Of a stretch of DNA of 64,000 nucleotides, positions 43,201 through 54,119 are shown piece by piece. The notes beneath the pieces were generated by a model. The model worked only from the letters and a program-made list of their open reading frames with translations. It searched no databases and had not been told where the DNA came from. This DNA is from Sycobia sp. Sy_11 (Eukaryota > Arthropoda > Insecta > Hymenoptera > Epichrysomallidae): the NCBI GenBank assembly GCA_018907035.1, contig JACCIC010000123.1:558001-622000 (forward strand), in the 5' to 3' direction. The translations under genes were made by a program, and so were the position numbers. Within the stretch, counting starts at the first letter, position 1, and every line of letters starts with the position of its first letter.

Positions 43201-43250
<50 letters not shown>
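43197..43250. repeat. (TAA)n microsatellite between the two LINE copies
   Basis: About 17 units; the 3' end of copy 1 lies on one side and the 5' end of copy 2 on the other. Confidence 0.92.
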
Positions 43251-44614
43251 TGTGGGGCCCTGAGTTCAGCTATCACACGTGTCCCCGGTGTTGCGGATAG
43301 GGAAACGACCGCTCGCGGTCAGTCACGAAATCAGCACTCCTAGGGGTACAAAATTGCGACACGCGTGCTGCGGGTTCGAGGCCCACCGGTACTACGAGAT
43401 GCGGAAACGATGGAACGGATAGTCCAAGGACTCTTCTCGATCCATCCAGACAGAACGGACGTGACGAACGAGACAACAGAGAGGGACATCCCTCTCTTCA
43501 TGCAGGAAGAGCTCTATAGGGCTTCGAATGCGTTGAAGCTTAACAAGGCTCCAGGTCCCGATGGAATATCTGGCGAGGTGCTTCGGACGGTCGCTTTACG
43601 TCGCCCGGATATCCTCTTAGAGTTGTATAACAGGTGCCTGGTGGAAGGAGTCTTTAGCAGACAATGAAAGGAGATTCGACTGGTTCTCATCAGTAAATCT
43701 AAAGGGAACGCTGATTTGCCTTCTTCGTACAGGCCTCTCTGTCTACTTAATACGATAGGGAAGCTGTTTGAGTTACTACTAAGACCAAGACTGCTACAGG
43801 CAATTAAAGATGCTGGAGACCTGTCCGAACAACAACACGGATTTAGGAAAGGACGGTCAACAATAGGGGCTGTAGGTGACGTGACGAACATCTTTCACTC
43901 GGCGAACAGGGGCTGCCATGCAACCAGACCACTGGTTCTACTGGTGACCCTGGACGTACAAAACGCCTTCAACTCAGCGAAATGGACAGAGATACTGGCA
44001 GCGTTGGAGTCTACTTTTAAGGTTGACTCCTACCTTATACGTATCATACGGGACTATTTACGGCACCGAGGATTGAGGTACGAGACACTGGACGGAAAGA
44101 AACGAAAACGCGTGACAGCGGGGGTAGCGCAAGGTTCCATCCTGGGCCCCGACTTCAGGAACGTACAGTACGACAGCTTACTAAGATTAGACATGCCTTT
44201 GGACGTGCGGCTCGTAGCATACGTTGACGATATGGCAGCCGTGATAATCGCACGCGACTATCACCTGATTCAGTTAAAGCTGAATCAGGTCATGCGACGG
44301 GTAACCGAATGGATGACAGACCACGGACTTCAACTGGCGCTACAAAAGAACGAGTTACTGCTACTAACTCGCAGACGTATAGAAACGGTAATTCCGATCA
44401 TGTTAGGGACGGAAAGACTGGAGACCAGGAGTGAGGTCAAGTATCTTGGCGTAACCTTGGATACGAAGCTGAGATTCTGGCCGCACTTACGAAATGTGAC
44501 TAATAAGGCAGCTGAAAAAACAAAGATTTTAAGAGCCAATACGAAAGGACCTAGACAGAACGTATGAAGACTACCCATGAGCGTTACCCACTCCATTCTG
44601 CTTTACGAGGCGGA

Positions 44615-44616
<2 letters not shown>
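43251..44616 (+). mobile_element. R1-clade LINE copy 2, 5' end plus RT, 3' truncated
   Basis: Begins TGTGGGGCCCTGAGTTCAGC directly after (TAA)n, like copy 1. About 115 bases of 5' UTR-like sequence are followed by a jump into the region just before the RT. The copy ends GAGGCGGAGG directly against another (TAA)n run; in copy 1 the same place continues into the C-terminal region, so the 3' end is missing here. Confidence 0.85.
43365..44567 (+). pseudogene. R1-clade LINE reverse transcriptase
   Basis: One frame carries KAPGPDGISGEVL, SSYRPLCLLNTIGKLFE, LVTLDVQNAFNSAKWTEI, GVAQGSILGPDF and the catalytic YVDD box (LVAYVDDMAAV), then KYLGVTLDTKLRFWPHL, ending TAAs at 44565-44567 or nearby. A single TGA at 43665-43667, where Trp is expected, is the only interruption in the RT itself. 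ORF1, endonuclease and C-terminal zinc motif are absent. Confidence 0.9.
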
Positions 44617-44647
<31 letters not shown>

Positions 44648-44650
44648 TAA

Positions 44651-44697
<47 letters not shown>

Positions 44698-44708
44698 TAA
44701 TAATAATA
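44617..44708. repeat. (TAA)n microsatellite, right of LINE copy 2
   Basis: About 30 TAA/ATA units with a few interruptions. Confidence 0.92.
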
Positions 44709-45372
44709 AGGAGAAGAAAAAATTATATAATAATAATTTTTTTATAATACTTTCACTATTTTGAATTTCACGCGCATCAAATTGTCGAACGTCGTTTATC
44801 AGCTCGTCTGTACGGCAGATATTGTATAATACTTCCGGCAACACACGATATGAGCGCTGTTTTATTTAAATATCTCCTTAAAATTTTTAAGAAATAATCC
44901 ATACGCGGCTTATTTATGAAAAGGATCTTTCATTTTTTGAGAGAGTTATTAATAAAATAAATCTCATTTCCGACGGGTCTCTCATAAGAGTTAATGCGTA
45001 ACCAGGTTACATTTCTGATGTTCAAAAGGCTCATTCTCAAAACATACTTTATTATTCTTTTGTAATTCTTTCAAACTATTTACGTATCTTATGATGTTTC
45101 TTTTATTCTCTAGTAAAGATAATATCATAATAAATGTTAATTTTTTCGATTGTAGTAATTGAAACTTACATCCAAATTAAAATGTTGACTTACTAGCTAG
45201 AAACAAGGTTCCAGTTTCAAACCTAGTTTCTTCCTATTTTTTAATTTTATAGACAATGTTCTCACTTTTCATTCTAGGATTTGCCTAGTTTTAAGCCATG
45301 ATAGTTAATTCTATCTTTAATACCTAGTAACTACTTTTCAACCTATTGAAAATTGTTAGATTTCTATCAGGG

Positions 45373-45894
45373 AAGTTATAAAAATTTTCAAAAGGGTTGT
45401 TTCATTAACGTTCACTCGCTAAATGCCGTTATGAAACTGTTAAAAATTTTGGGACTCTTGTCGAAGAATACTAAATACTAAATACTGAATTCTGCAAAAA
45501 TCTTACAGAATACAGCTGCAAGCTCCATACTGTAACATAAAAATTAAAAATGAGTTACCAATTTCTTAACCAAACTGACAAATTTCATTGTAAATTCAAT
45601 TTTTCTCGAATATGAATTCTGATATTATGTCTCACTTTGGGCACAATTTAATTCTCTATGGTTCTGTTGTTTATTCTTAAGCTATTTTTATGACTTTTTT
45701 CTCTAGAAGCAAAAAATTCAAAATGCAATTTTGCACTACTTTGCTAAAGCAATTTTAGTTCCATATCGTAAGTTAAAATGTTCTTTAATCTTGTTCACGC
45801 ATCATACTCGAACACAAAAAGGAAAAAAAATGAAAATAATTATACATGTGTGTGTGTATCTGAATGTATATATGTATGAATGTATGCGTGTATA
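45373..45894. other. AT-rich stretch, no gene recognised
   Basis: No repeats or frames of note. Confidence 0.4.
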
Positions 45895-46760
45895 GAGGAA
45901 TGGACTAAACGATTAGGTTCCAGCTGTCCGTCGGGAGGTGCAAGAACCCTGCCGTAATGCGGGGAAAGCCCAAATTATAAATCTGGGCGTTGCACATTGC
46001 ATCGGTCGGGTACCTGCGACCAGGCGCCTCAGACGCCCGACGGTCAGCTTGACTGAAGCAGGGAGTCAGTCTGCAACTACCAACCTGATGGTGAATTGAG
46101 TTTTGCGCGTGGTGCCGATCAATTCTTAATTGTCACTTGTCGGTCGATAGTGTGGCAGTCATCTTGCATCTGATTAGTGTCAATCCCGTGCAGTTCTGAG
46201 TATGTACCGCCGTGTGTTCGCGTACGCGTATTTGTGCAATTGTGTATAAATACTTGTTTGTGTTTTTGCGTATTTTGTATGTTCGTGCGTTTACAAACTC
46301 GTATATACGTGTACTTGTGTGTACATGTATAATATACGTACGTGTGTGTACGCGTATTTGTGTTCGTATATATGTATATTTGTGTACCTGTATATAGGCG
46401 AAGCTGATCATTCGTGTATATGTATTGTGCAGAACCGTGTGCTCCTGTTAGGTTGCACTGGTGACGAAGCGGCCCAGATATGGAAGGCTCTATCTGCGTG
46501 AGCGCACGAGTGCTCTAAGCGGGCGCCACTGCGATAACTCGCTAACCAAGGAGTTATCCGAACCCACACGGGGCGAGGGCTGTACCCGTATCCGAGACGT
46601 CGGAGCACTGTGCCGTATCGATTTTGATGTCCCGCTTCCCTCAAAACCACCTCGCCCGAATTCCAGTGGCAGGTGGGGTCACCGCCGATATACAGGTCGG
46701 CTGTCGCGGTGTGATCTGCGCTCGTGCGTTAGAACTGTAGATTTAAATGTGTATTTTTAA
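45895..46760. other. GC-rich block of unknown origin, possibly a LINE 5' end or composite repeat
   Basis: A sharply bounded GC-rich island in AT-rich DNA. Its left part has agctgtccgtcggg (45922-45935) pairing with cccgacggtcagct (46036-46049) with one mismatch, enclosing a gccca/tgggc hairpin (45968-45988). The middle is TG/TA-rich (46200-46400). The right part (46450-46740) is GC-rich without a convincing reading frame. The ends are not flanked by recognisable duplications. Confidence 0.4.
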
Positions 46761-47262
46761 AGGTGTGCTTATATGCTGCGGTATCAAAGGTATGCCTTTT
46801 AATAGCGTTGCGTAGTATCCTTAGGGAGAACTGTTAAATTGATATAGTCTCTTTGATTGCTCGTGTTATCATTTGTATTAATTTGTTAAAGACTATCTGT
46901 CAAGTTATAATTTGTTAATCAATAAAAAATTACCAAGTATCACTTGATTCGTCTTTTCTCCTTACTCTGAAGGGGTTTTGACGCTCAATCAACCGTGATT
47001 TTTTATTTCTGCGAAATCTTGTGTTTTATTTAATTAGCCCATCTTCTCATTCTCACTTCCTTAAAATTATTATCAAATCTACATTTGCAATAAACAAATC
47101 TTTTTGCTTGATGTTTGTGTATAATAAAGAAAGATTCTTTAAATTTTATTTCTCAAAAAATTTACTTTTATTGTACACTTTTATCATTGATTAATTTAAA
47201 AATGATGTAATGAACATATGTTATATGATGATTAGTTATAGTTAAATAAATACTTATGTATA
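46761..47262. other. AT-rich stretch, no gene recognised
   Basis: Nothing specific seen. Confidence 0.4.
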
Positions 47263-47264
47263 TA

Positions 47265-48520
47265 TTAGGTTGTCAAATATCTCGCTTCCGCTTCTTTGCT
47301 TTTCATTCAATGCTTTATAAAATGTGTTACAGTCGTCGGATTTAATTCAAATATGTGTCGTTTTGTTCGATAATCTGTTTCCATCTAGACGACAACTTCA
47401 TAATACCCCTCTCGTAGAAACCCCTCTCCTTATTTGCGAAGAAGTCAGACAGCCACTTTTCACAAGCCTCTTTTGAGTCCAACTTTACACTACCAAGGGC
47501 CTTCAACATGAACAGGAACAGGTGGTAATCACTTGGCGCTATGTCCGGGCTATATGGTGGATGCGATAAAACCTCCCATCCGAACTCCCGTAGCTTCTAA
47601 CGAGTCATAAATGAAATGTGTGGTCTTGCGTTCTCCTGGTGGAACACTACACTCTTCCTGTTGGCCAATTGTGGACGCTTCTGGTCGATAGCCTGGTTCA
47701 AGCGGTCCAGTTGTTCACAGTAGATGGTAGATTTAAGCGCCTGGCCATATGGGAGCAGCTCATAGTGGATTCCCTTACAATCCCGCCAAATACACAGCAA
47801 AACCTTCCTGGCCGTGAATCCCGGCTTGGCCACTGTTTGGGACGGTCCACCGGCCTGGGACCACAACCGTTTTCACTTGATATTGTCGTATGTGATCCAT
47901 TTTTTGCCGCCAGTCACCATCCGCTTTAAAAATGAGTCGAGTTCGTTCCATTTCAGCAGCACACCGCAGGCGTTGATTTGGTCCAGAAGGTTTTTTTGCG
48001 TCAAATTATGCGGCACCCAAACATCAAGCTTTTTTGTATCCAGCCTGCTGCAGATGGTTGAAAATGGTTTAGTGACTAACTTTATCTCCTGGGCGATATC
48101 ACGAGATGCTACATGCCGGTCTAACTCGATAAATTCTATAATTTGATCGGTATTCGTCGTCACAGGTCTTCCGCCGGCTGACTGATCCATGGTGGCGTTT
48201 TCATCGGCTCTGAATCGTCGAAATCATTCCTTTGCGGTTTGAAGTGATAGCGTGCCATCCTCCCCCCAAACACCATTAATCTCACGGAACGTTTCTCTAG
48301 CGGATTTACCTTTGACGAAGGAAAACTTTAAAATAACGCAAATTTCAACGTTAGTGATCTCCATGTTTACACGTCTATAACTTTTGAACACAATATCCAA
48401 ACTAATTATGTATAGCGTCGTTTTGTACGTTATGTCAAGACCATTCAAATGGTAGCGCTTTGTACATAGCCGCGAAATTCATAAGACAAAAAAGCGGAAG
48501 GAAAATATTTGACAATCTAA
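47265..48520 (-). mobile_element. mariner element with TIRs and TA target duplication (second family)
   Basis: Left end TTAGGTTGTCAAATATCTCG and right end, inverted, TTAGATTGTCAAATATTTTC share about 29 bp with three mismatches. TA flanks both ends (47263-47264 and 48521-48522). The length of 1,256 bp is usual. TIRs and protein differ from the 13177-14456 mariner, so it is a separate lineage. Confidence 0.92.
47340..48362 (-). pseudogene. mariner transposase with stops and lost catalytic residues
   Basis: One minus frame from ATG at 48362 (MEITNVEICVILKF) is nearly complete but interrupted by three premature stops (TGA at 48224-48226, TGA at 47873-47875, TAG at 47597-47599), each where a sense codon (Trp, Arg and Gln in relatives) is expected. 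The first catalytic Asp region reads VTGGKKWITYD instead of TGDExW, and the second reads HQENARPH instead of HQDNARPH. The third (SPDIAPSDYHLF) is intact. Two of the three catalytic aspartates are replaced. Confidence 0.9.
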
Positions 48521-48783
48521 TATCATTAGGAGTAATTTAAACTATAAATAAAAATGTGAAGTAGATTCAACTTAGAAAGATGAAATCACTAAAGTTAATG
48601 TTATTCTAATCCTAAAATGATTATTCTAATCATGAATATTATTCTGCTGATGGAATGATAATTATAAAGAATAAAATAGGTAAAAATAATAAAAAGTCTC
48701 AGGAAATCTATATATATTAATTACCGGATCTTTTCCAACGTCTAAAAAAACTATTAATGATAGTCAGACCTTGACCTTACTTA

Positions 48784-49240
48784 TTAGTCCGGGAGCCAAT
48801 GACATTTTTATGTCATATATTTATCCTCAGCCGAAAATAGTTTAAATGACTTGTTTCAATATTCTCTAAAGCGTAGTGATCAACCGTCGCGTCAATTAAT
48901 CTGGATGTAGTAACGTCAGGCACCCAAAATTTGTAAAAATGTTGAACAATTGATAAAAACAAAGTTTTAAGGAATAATTTTGAATTTAGAAAAAAATTTT
49001 TCAAACAAAAGTTGTAGACCCTGTTCAAATGAATTTTTTATGTTCTATCCATTTTTGTTTAAAGCTAATAATTATCGAGAAAAACGCGATTAATAATAAG
49101 CGTTTTCAGCTACTATAACCATCCCAAGTTACACAGTCGATACGTCAGGGATCTACTCCGCTGCTCAGATGATACATGATACAAGTACTTTTTAATTTGT
49201 AATTTTGCTCATAAAATTCGAGTTTTCAAGCAAAAACATA
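48784..49240 (-). repeat. dispersed repeat family R, copy 1
   Basis: From tagtccgggagcc to gcaaaaacata this is the reverse complement of 59676-60120 at roughly 80 percent identity by eye. No coding capacity or terminal repeats. The two copies lie in inverted orientation on either side of the BEL/Pao element. Confidence 0.8.
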
Positions 49241-50027
49241 AGGTATGTAAAAAATTTATTGTATAAAACAATATTTAACAAACACTCTACTGTTTTATAT
49301 ACTATCATTTATTTATTATTATATACAAAGTGTAATGCTTTTCACTACTTCAGTATTAATTCAGCCAATTTGATGTATAATATTAATGTTTCAAAGCTCC
49401 AAAAATTATTTGTAAAAACCTTTCCTAGTTGTTGTAATTTTTCATTACAAAAAAATCAAAAATACTAAAATACAATAACGGTGAAGGAAATTTGTTATAT
49501 GCAAGTATGGTAGTGATATATCTATATACATACAGTTTATTTGTTCAAATATTACAGAATTTTTTTCAGAAAAATTTATTAAGTATTAAAATAATATACA
49601 TGACTTTTTAATTTTTAATAATTAGATATTTGCATAATATTATAATGCATGCGATAAAATCATTTAAAAGTGCTTGCAAAATTACAGAAATTATGTACGC
49701 TCCTATTAAATTCTGTCATAGAATTATAATACAGATAAATATGACAAAAATTATTCAAATTAAGATTCTCGAAAATTTATTAAGTGATTCGATGACAGTG
49801 CACGACACGAGATATCCATCGTGTTCCAGGTTCCTCGAAAGCGCGTGCTTCAATTGCAGTTTTACCCATCAGTTGTCATTTATCCTCGTTTTTTTTTCCA
49901 TCTTGTTCTACAATATATGTAAGTTCATTTATAATAATGTTTAGGATTGCAACAATCTGGAATGTATGTTCGCTGAAGCAATTAAAAGTACGTTCTCTGT
50001 AACAGAAAAGTGAGTAAAGTGTACTCG
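49241..50027. other. AT-rich stretch, no gene recognised
   Basis: Only chance frames, for example the plus-strand frame at 49630-49944. Confidence 0.4.
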
Positions 50028-50262
50028 AAAACGCGTGCTTGAACGATAACCGAAAAAACTACTGAACCGATTGTTCTGAAATTGGACATATAGATTCTAT
50101 ATTATCTTGGGAAGGACATAGGCTATGTTTTTTATTTAAAATAATTTTACTTTTAACAATAAATTTATTTAACAGTTTTAAAAGTCAGTTTCGCCAGCAG
50201 CCGCTAGGTGGCGTCTTGAATGATGGACATCAACTCAAAGCAGTCGGCTTAAAGTATTAATA
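50028..50262 (+). repeat. dispersed repeat family S, copy 1
   Basis: Matches 63541-63760 in the same orientation at about 85 percent by eye; shared blocks include gggaaggacataggctatg and taggtggcgtcttgaat. The block aactactgaaccgattgttc...gaaggacataggctat resembles sequence common in insect Helitron or SINE-type repeats (recalled, not verified). Both copies are followed by CT-rich tracts. Confidence 0.7.
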
Positions 50263-51510
50263 CCAGGCCAGCTCAGATGAATGATCATATTCAACTTTGG
50301 AATTCGTATCGTAAAGAAGCTGTGAGGTTGATAGGCATTATCTTTTTTTTCTTCAGATTAATCTGACACTATACTCACACCTTATGGATATCTTTTGATT
50401 TGTGTAAATTTTATTTTTCCTTATGTGAGAAAATCTCTCTCTCTCTCTCTCTGTCTTTTTTTATAAGATGGTTGTATGCTAAATCATATTAAAAATAATT
50501 TGTGAAAACAAATTATCAGAATAATTTGATATTTTTTGAACATTCTATTTTTTTCTATGGAAGAAGAAAATTGTATAATGATTTTTAAATAGGAATTATA
50601 CAGAATGTTCAAATAAAAGCATCAAAATAACCAAATCATTTTTGAAAAGGGCTTAAAGTCTACAATTTTCAGATTTTTCACATGCTATTGAATTGCCAAA
50701 CATAAATCAAATTATTTTAATATTATAAGGAGTTTTCAGTATATATGAAGAGTTGTGGGTCCTTATCGATTTTTATTTTTATTAAAATTATTTAAATTAG
50801 CATATATCTATATATACCATTTCATATAGCAAAAAATGTAAATTTCTATATAAATTGTTGGAAGTGATATCCAATGTAAATTGTGTTTTGTTTTTTTTAC
50901 TAATATACATTTTTGAATTATTAATTATTTAAGCAAACAAATTGAAATTAATTTCTATTGGGGTCCCTCTTTGATACGTCAACAAGTACAACCTCTTTAA
51001 AACTATTATTCATTTAACCTATTTAAATCATAACAACATTTCGAAATTTCAAATTCAAATTTTAATGTTAATTTCTAATTATAAAATTTGATATTTTTAT
51101 TTTCGCCATTAATTCCATCAGCGAATCTACTGCTTCTTTATATAAATTACATTTTCTACTACATTAGTTTAATCGATGTTGTAGTTTTTTTTTTTTTTTA
51201 ATGTAAAACAAATTAATTTCTTTAGTTTTTTAAAATTATCCGATAGGTTTTGGCAGTACAGGATGTAATTGAAAAGTTTATTTTAGAAAAGTGCTAAATG
51301 TATTTCGAATAAATTAAGGAGACTGTATATATTATTTTTCTAACTTAAATATATTTGTGATAATCAAATTAGAAAAATGAATATTATAGACAAAGTTCTC
51401 CGAATTTTATTGTCAAAAGCATTAAAAACTTTTTATATAATAACATATAAATGACGATATGTAAAACAGTAAAGAGTTTGTTCAATATTGTTTCAAACAA
51501 AATTTTGAGA
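50263..51510. other. AT-rich stretch left of the BEL element
   Basis: Short (CT)n tract at 50435-50453; no gene recognised. Confidence 0.4.
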
Positions 51511-51515
51511 CCTAC

Positions 51516-52537
51516 TGTTCTTAACAATTACAAAAAAAAGAAATGAGTTCGTACTTACGTCGGGGGAATGTGTGTTCGGGTATGATTAATAAAAGCTCTA
51601 GGAATTACCTTAATTATTACTTAATATATTTATTTAATACTAATGGCATAAAAACCTCCACTCGGTGAGTGGAGGAAAAAGCCCAAATAAACAGTAAACA
51701 ATGTTCAAATCAGAAGCTTAAAGTCTATTAGTAACGTCAAACAATCAACATACGTGTACTCGAGTACTGCTAAATCTTGAGCGCTCTTACCACGTAATTC
51801 CATACAACATACGGAGTACTCCTACGCAAAGGTTGAGTGGCTGTTAGCACCAGCACTCACGTTGCTCGCAGAGGAACCTTCGGGGAAGAGATGCTCCGCG
51901 TTTACCTCCTACTCTGCGCTGCGGCCCCGACGTCTCGGGCATGGTTTTCTCCTAACCGCAACGGCAGCCTACGGGCATAAATGCAGCCGGGAGCACTCTC
52001 GGATATTCGTGTCGAACGAATATCCACAAGGGCAATGTCCCTCGTCCCGCTGATGCGCCAATCTACACACTAAAAACTCCTACACACAATCTACATGCAA
52101 TCCACACATATAAAACGCAAAGTCACGCACAACACATTCCAAAACACTCTACACGCGGATATAAATTATAAACTAAAATATACACTTAGAAAACTACAAC
52201 GACTACCAACGAGGAGCGAAATGTAATCGAACGATTCGGCTGAAGATCGAAAGCGAAGTGCCAGTTATTGTTTATACTTGACATTTCGGAAAAGCGACGA
52301 GACGAGGGAGGGGAGAAGTCCATCTGGGCTTCAGACAGGGTTCATCCTCAGGAAACCTCTTTCCCACACTATAAACCAATTTTAAAAAGAGCGTCCCTTT
52401 ACAGAAAAGTCGGGGATTGCACATGCCCAACATCGGGGCGCCCGTTCACAGTACAAAAGGTTTATACCGGTTATATTGGTAAAATTGTACGCTCTACCGT
52501 CCAAAACTATTAATGAGCCAATAGATTCATTGAAGCA

Positions 52538-52606
<69 letters not shown>

Positions 52607-52755
52607 GAGAGGGGGGAGAAAGGGACAGCGAAAGAGCGCGACAGGTAGAGAGAGCGAGAGGGGAGGGGGAAAGGGGAGGGGCAACGAGCCTGCCTGATCC
52701 CTCGCAGATGCATGCTCGTTGTCGATGCGCTGCAGCTGTTCGCGTAGGCTGAACA
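51516..52755 (-). repeat. 3' LTR of the BEL/Pao element
   Basis: 1,240 bp, about 1 percent different from the other LTR by eye (roughly ten substitutions) apart from a longer (GA)n tract at 52540-52612. Near its outer end on the coding strand are a perfect 9-bp stem with loop ACC (CCTCCACTC/GAGTGGAGG, 51650-51680) and an AATAAA, possible 3'-end processing signals. Confidence 0.95.
52540..52612. repeat. (GA)n microsatellite in the 3' LTR
   Basis: About 35 GA units with few interruptions; shorter in the 5' LTR (59474-59510). Confidence 0.92.
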
Positions 52756-52769
52756 TTCCGCCCGCCTTC
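52756..52769 (-). other. polypurine tract of the BEL/Pao element
   Basis: On the minus strand the sequence gaaggcgggcggaa directly precedes the 3' LTR (TGTTC), the usual site of plus-strand priming. Confidence 0.8.
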
Positions 52770-54119
52770 ATCCAGCGGACGAATATATGCTCCTTATTTC
52801 GCTGTGTAGGTGCATTAGATGTTCTTATCCGTTGGCGTATACAACGGAGATAGCCGCGCGATGTGCTGCCGCAATGTTGTTGTCGCGTCCGCACTGTGAC
52901 GACTCTCACGTGTCCATCCGGTCCGGGGTGCGTCTGGACTATTCGTTCTAGAGGCCATTTAGCAGGCGGGTAGTGGTCATCTCGGAGCACTACTAGTTGA
53001 CCAGGCTTGAAATTCTCGGTCACAGTTCGCCATTTGCTTCTTTCCTGGAGGTGTTGAAGGTACTCTCCTGCCCAGCGCCTCCAGAATTGATTACGAATGC
53101 GCTGCATCAATTGATAGCGATTCAATCTGTTCTCGGGGGCGTTAGGGGGCTCCTCGTCTGGAATGAATCCCGGCGTTTCGCCAAGAAGGAGGTGTGCTGG
53201 CGTAAGTACAGTTAAATCCTCTACGTCGGAGGAAAGTGGGCATAGTGGACGTGAATTCAGGCACGCCTCGACTTCGGCGAGTACAGTGGAGAACTCCTCG
53301 AAAGTAAATGTGTGCTCGCTAAAAGCTCTCTTCAAATGGTGCTTCACTGACTTTATGCCAGCCTCCCAGATGCCTCCATAATGCGGTGTGGTGGGAGGTA
53401 TGAAAGACCAAACAGTCCCGTCATTAGCCATTGTAGACGCAATAGATTTATAAAATTCAGATGCGGCGTGGAACATAGATTGCAGCTCTCGATCGGCGCC
53501 CCGGAAGGTGGTTGAATTTTCGCTGAACAAGTTGCGGCAGATGCCTCTGCGGCTTACGAATCGTCGATAGGCAGATATGAAAGGGGACGTGGTCAGGTCT
53601 CCCACAAGTTCTAGGTGGATGGCTCGGGATGCAAAACATACGAAGAGAACAATATACCCTTTGTACGAACGGTGCCCTCGCTCCTTCGTCGCGCGAATTT
53701 GAAAGGGCCCTGCGTAATCTACCCCCGACGTGGTAAACGGCCGAGCTGGGGTGAGTCGGCTGGCAGGTAGATCTCCCATTATTTGTTGACCCATCCGAGG
53801 CTTCACACGTTGACATCTGATACAAGTTCGAATCACAGATTTCACTAATCGCTTTCTACTTAATATCCAAACATGACATATTACAAAAGTAGAGGTGAGT
53901 GTTGGTCCACCATGAAGAGCAAGTGCGTGTGCGTGCCTTATAAATAATTGGCTTAAATTCGAAAAACGCGGCAGTATAGGTGGGTGCTTTCTATCGAGAT
54001 GGATATTTGCCTGCGAGAGCCTCCCACCTACACGTAATATTCCGTCACTTTCATTTAACACGGGGTTAAGCCTGATCAACGGGCTACCTTCTGGCAAGGT
54101 TTTACCGGCCTGCAGTAGA

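Larger units (their letters stand above)
39975..45372. mobile_element. non-autonomous DNA transposon, copy B, split by nested insertions
   Basis: The left end ccctggtagaaatt (39975) and right end agatttctatcaggg (to 45372) are inverted matches to each other and to copy A at 26504-27712. 39990-40700 and 45040-45372 match consecutive parts of copy A in opposite orientation. The 4.3 kb between, holding the (TAA)n tracts and two R1-clade LINE copies, has no counterpart in copy A, so it was probably inserted later. The exact interruption points are uncertain. Confidence 0.6.
52382..54097 (-). pseudogene. BEL/Pao integrase and DUF5641 tail, catalytic residue changed
   Basis: The frame (+1 relative to RT) includes the HHCC-type region (HAHALALHGGPT, CIRCQRVKP), the first catalytic Asp (TTSGVDYAGPF) and the catalytic Glu (HYGGIWEAGIKSVK). 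The second Asp position reads FSENSTTFRGA where BEL integrases have SDNGTNF, so Asp is replaced by Glu. The DUF5641-type tail (GQLVVLRDDHYPPAKWPLER) follows. The frame then runs on into the 3' LTR, ending at 52382. Confidence 0.9.

Noticed and set aside
42929..43276. Poly-leucine frames over (TAA)n tracts (also 44647-44844)
   Set aside because: Translations of the (TAA)n microsatellites; the poly-Leu or poly-Ile runs are artefacts.
43365..43400. Pol III B-box-like ggttcgaggcc, possible tRNA or SINE
   Set aside because: No A box or cloverleaf nearby, and the position is within the LINE.
46133..46650. Frames over the TG/TA-rich part of the GC-rich block
   Set aside because: Overlapping frames on both strands with simple-repeat composition; no family resemblance.
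52476..52713. Arg/Glu or Leu/Ser repeat proteins over (GA)n in the LTRs (also 59410-59676)
   Set aside because: Microsatellite translations within LTRs; no start context or homology.
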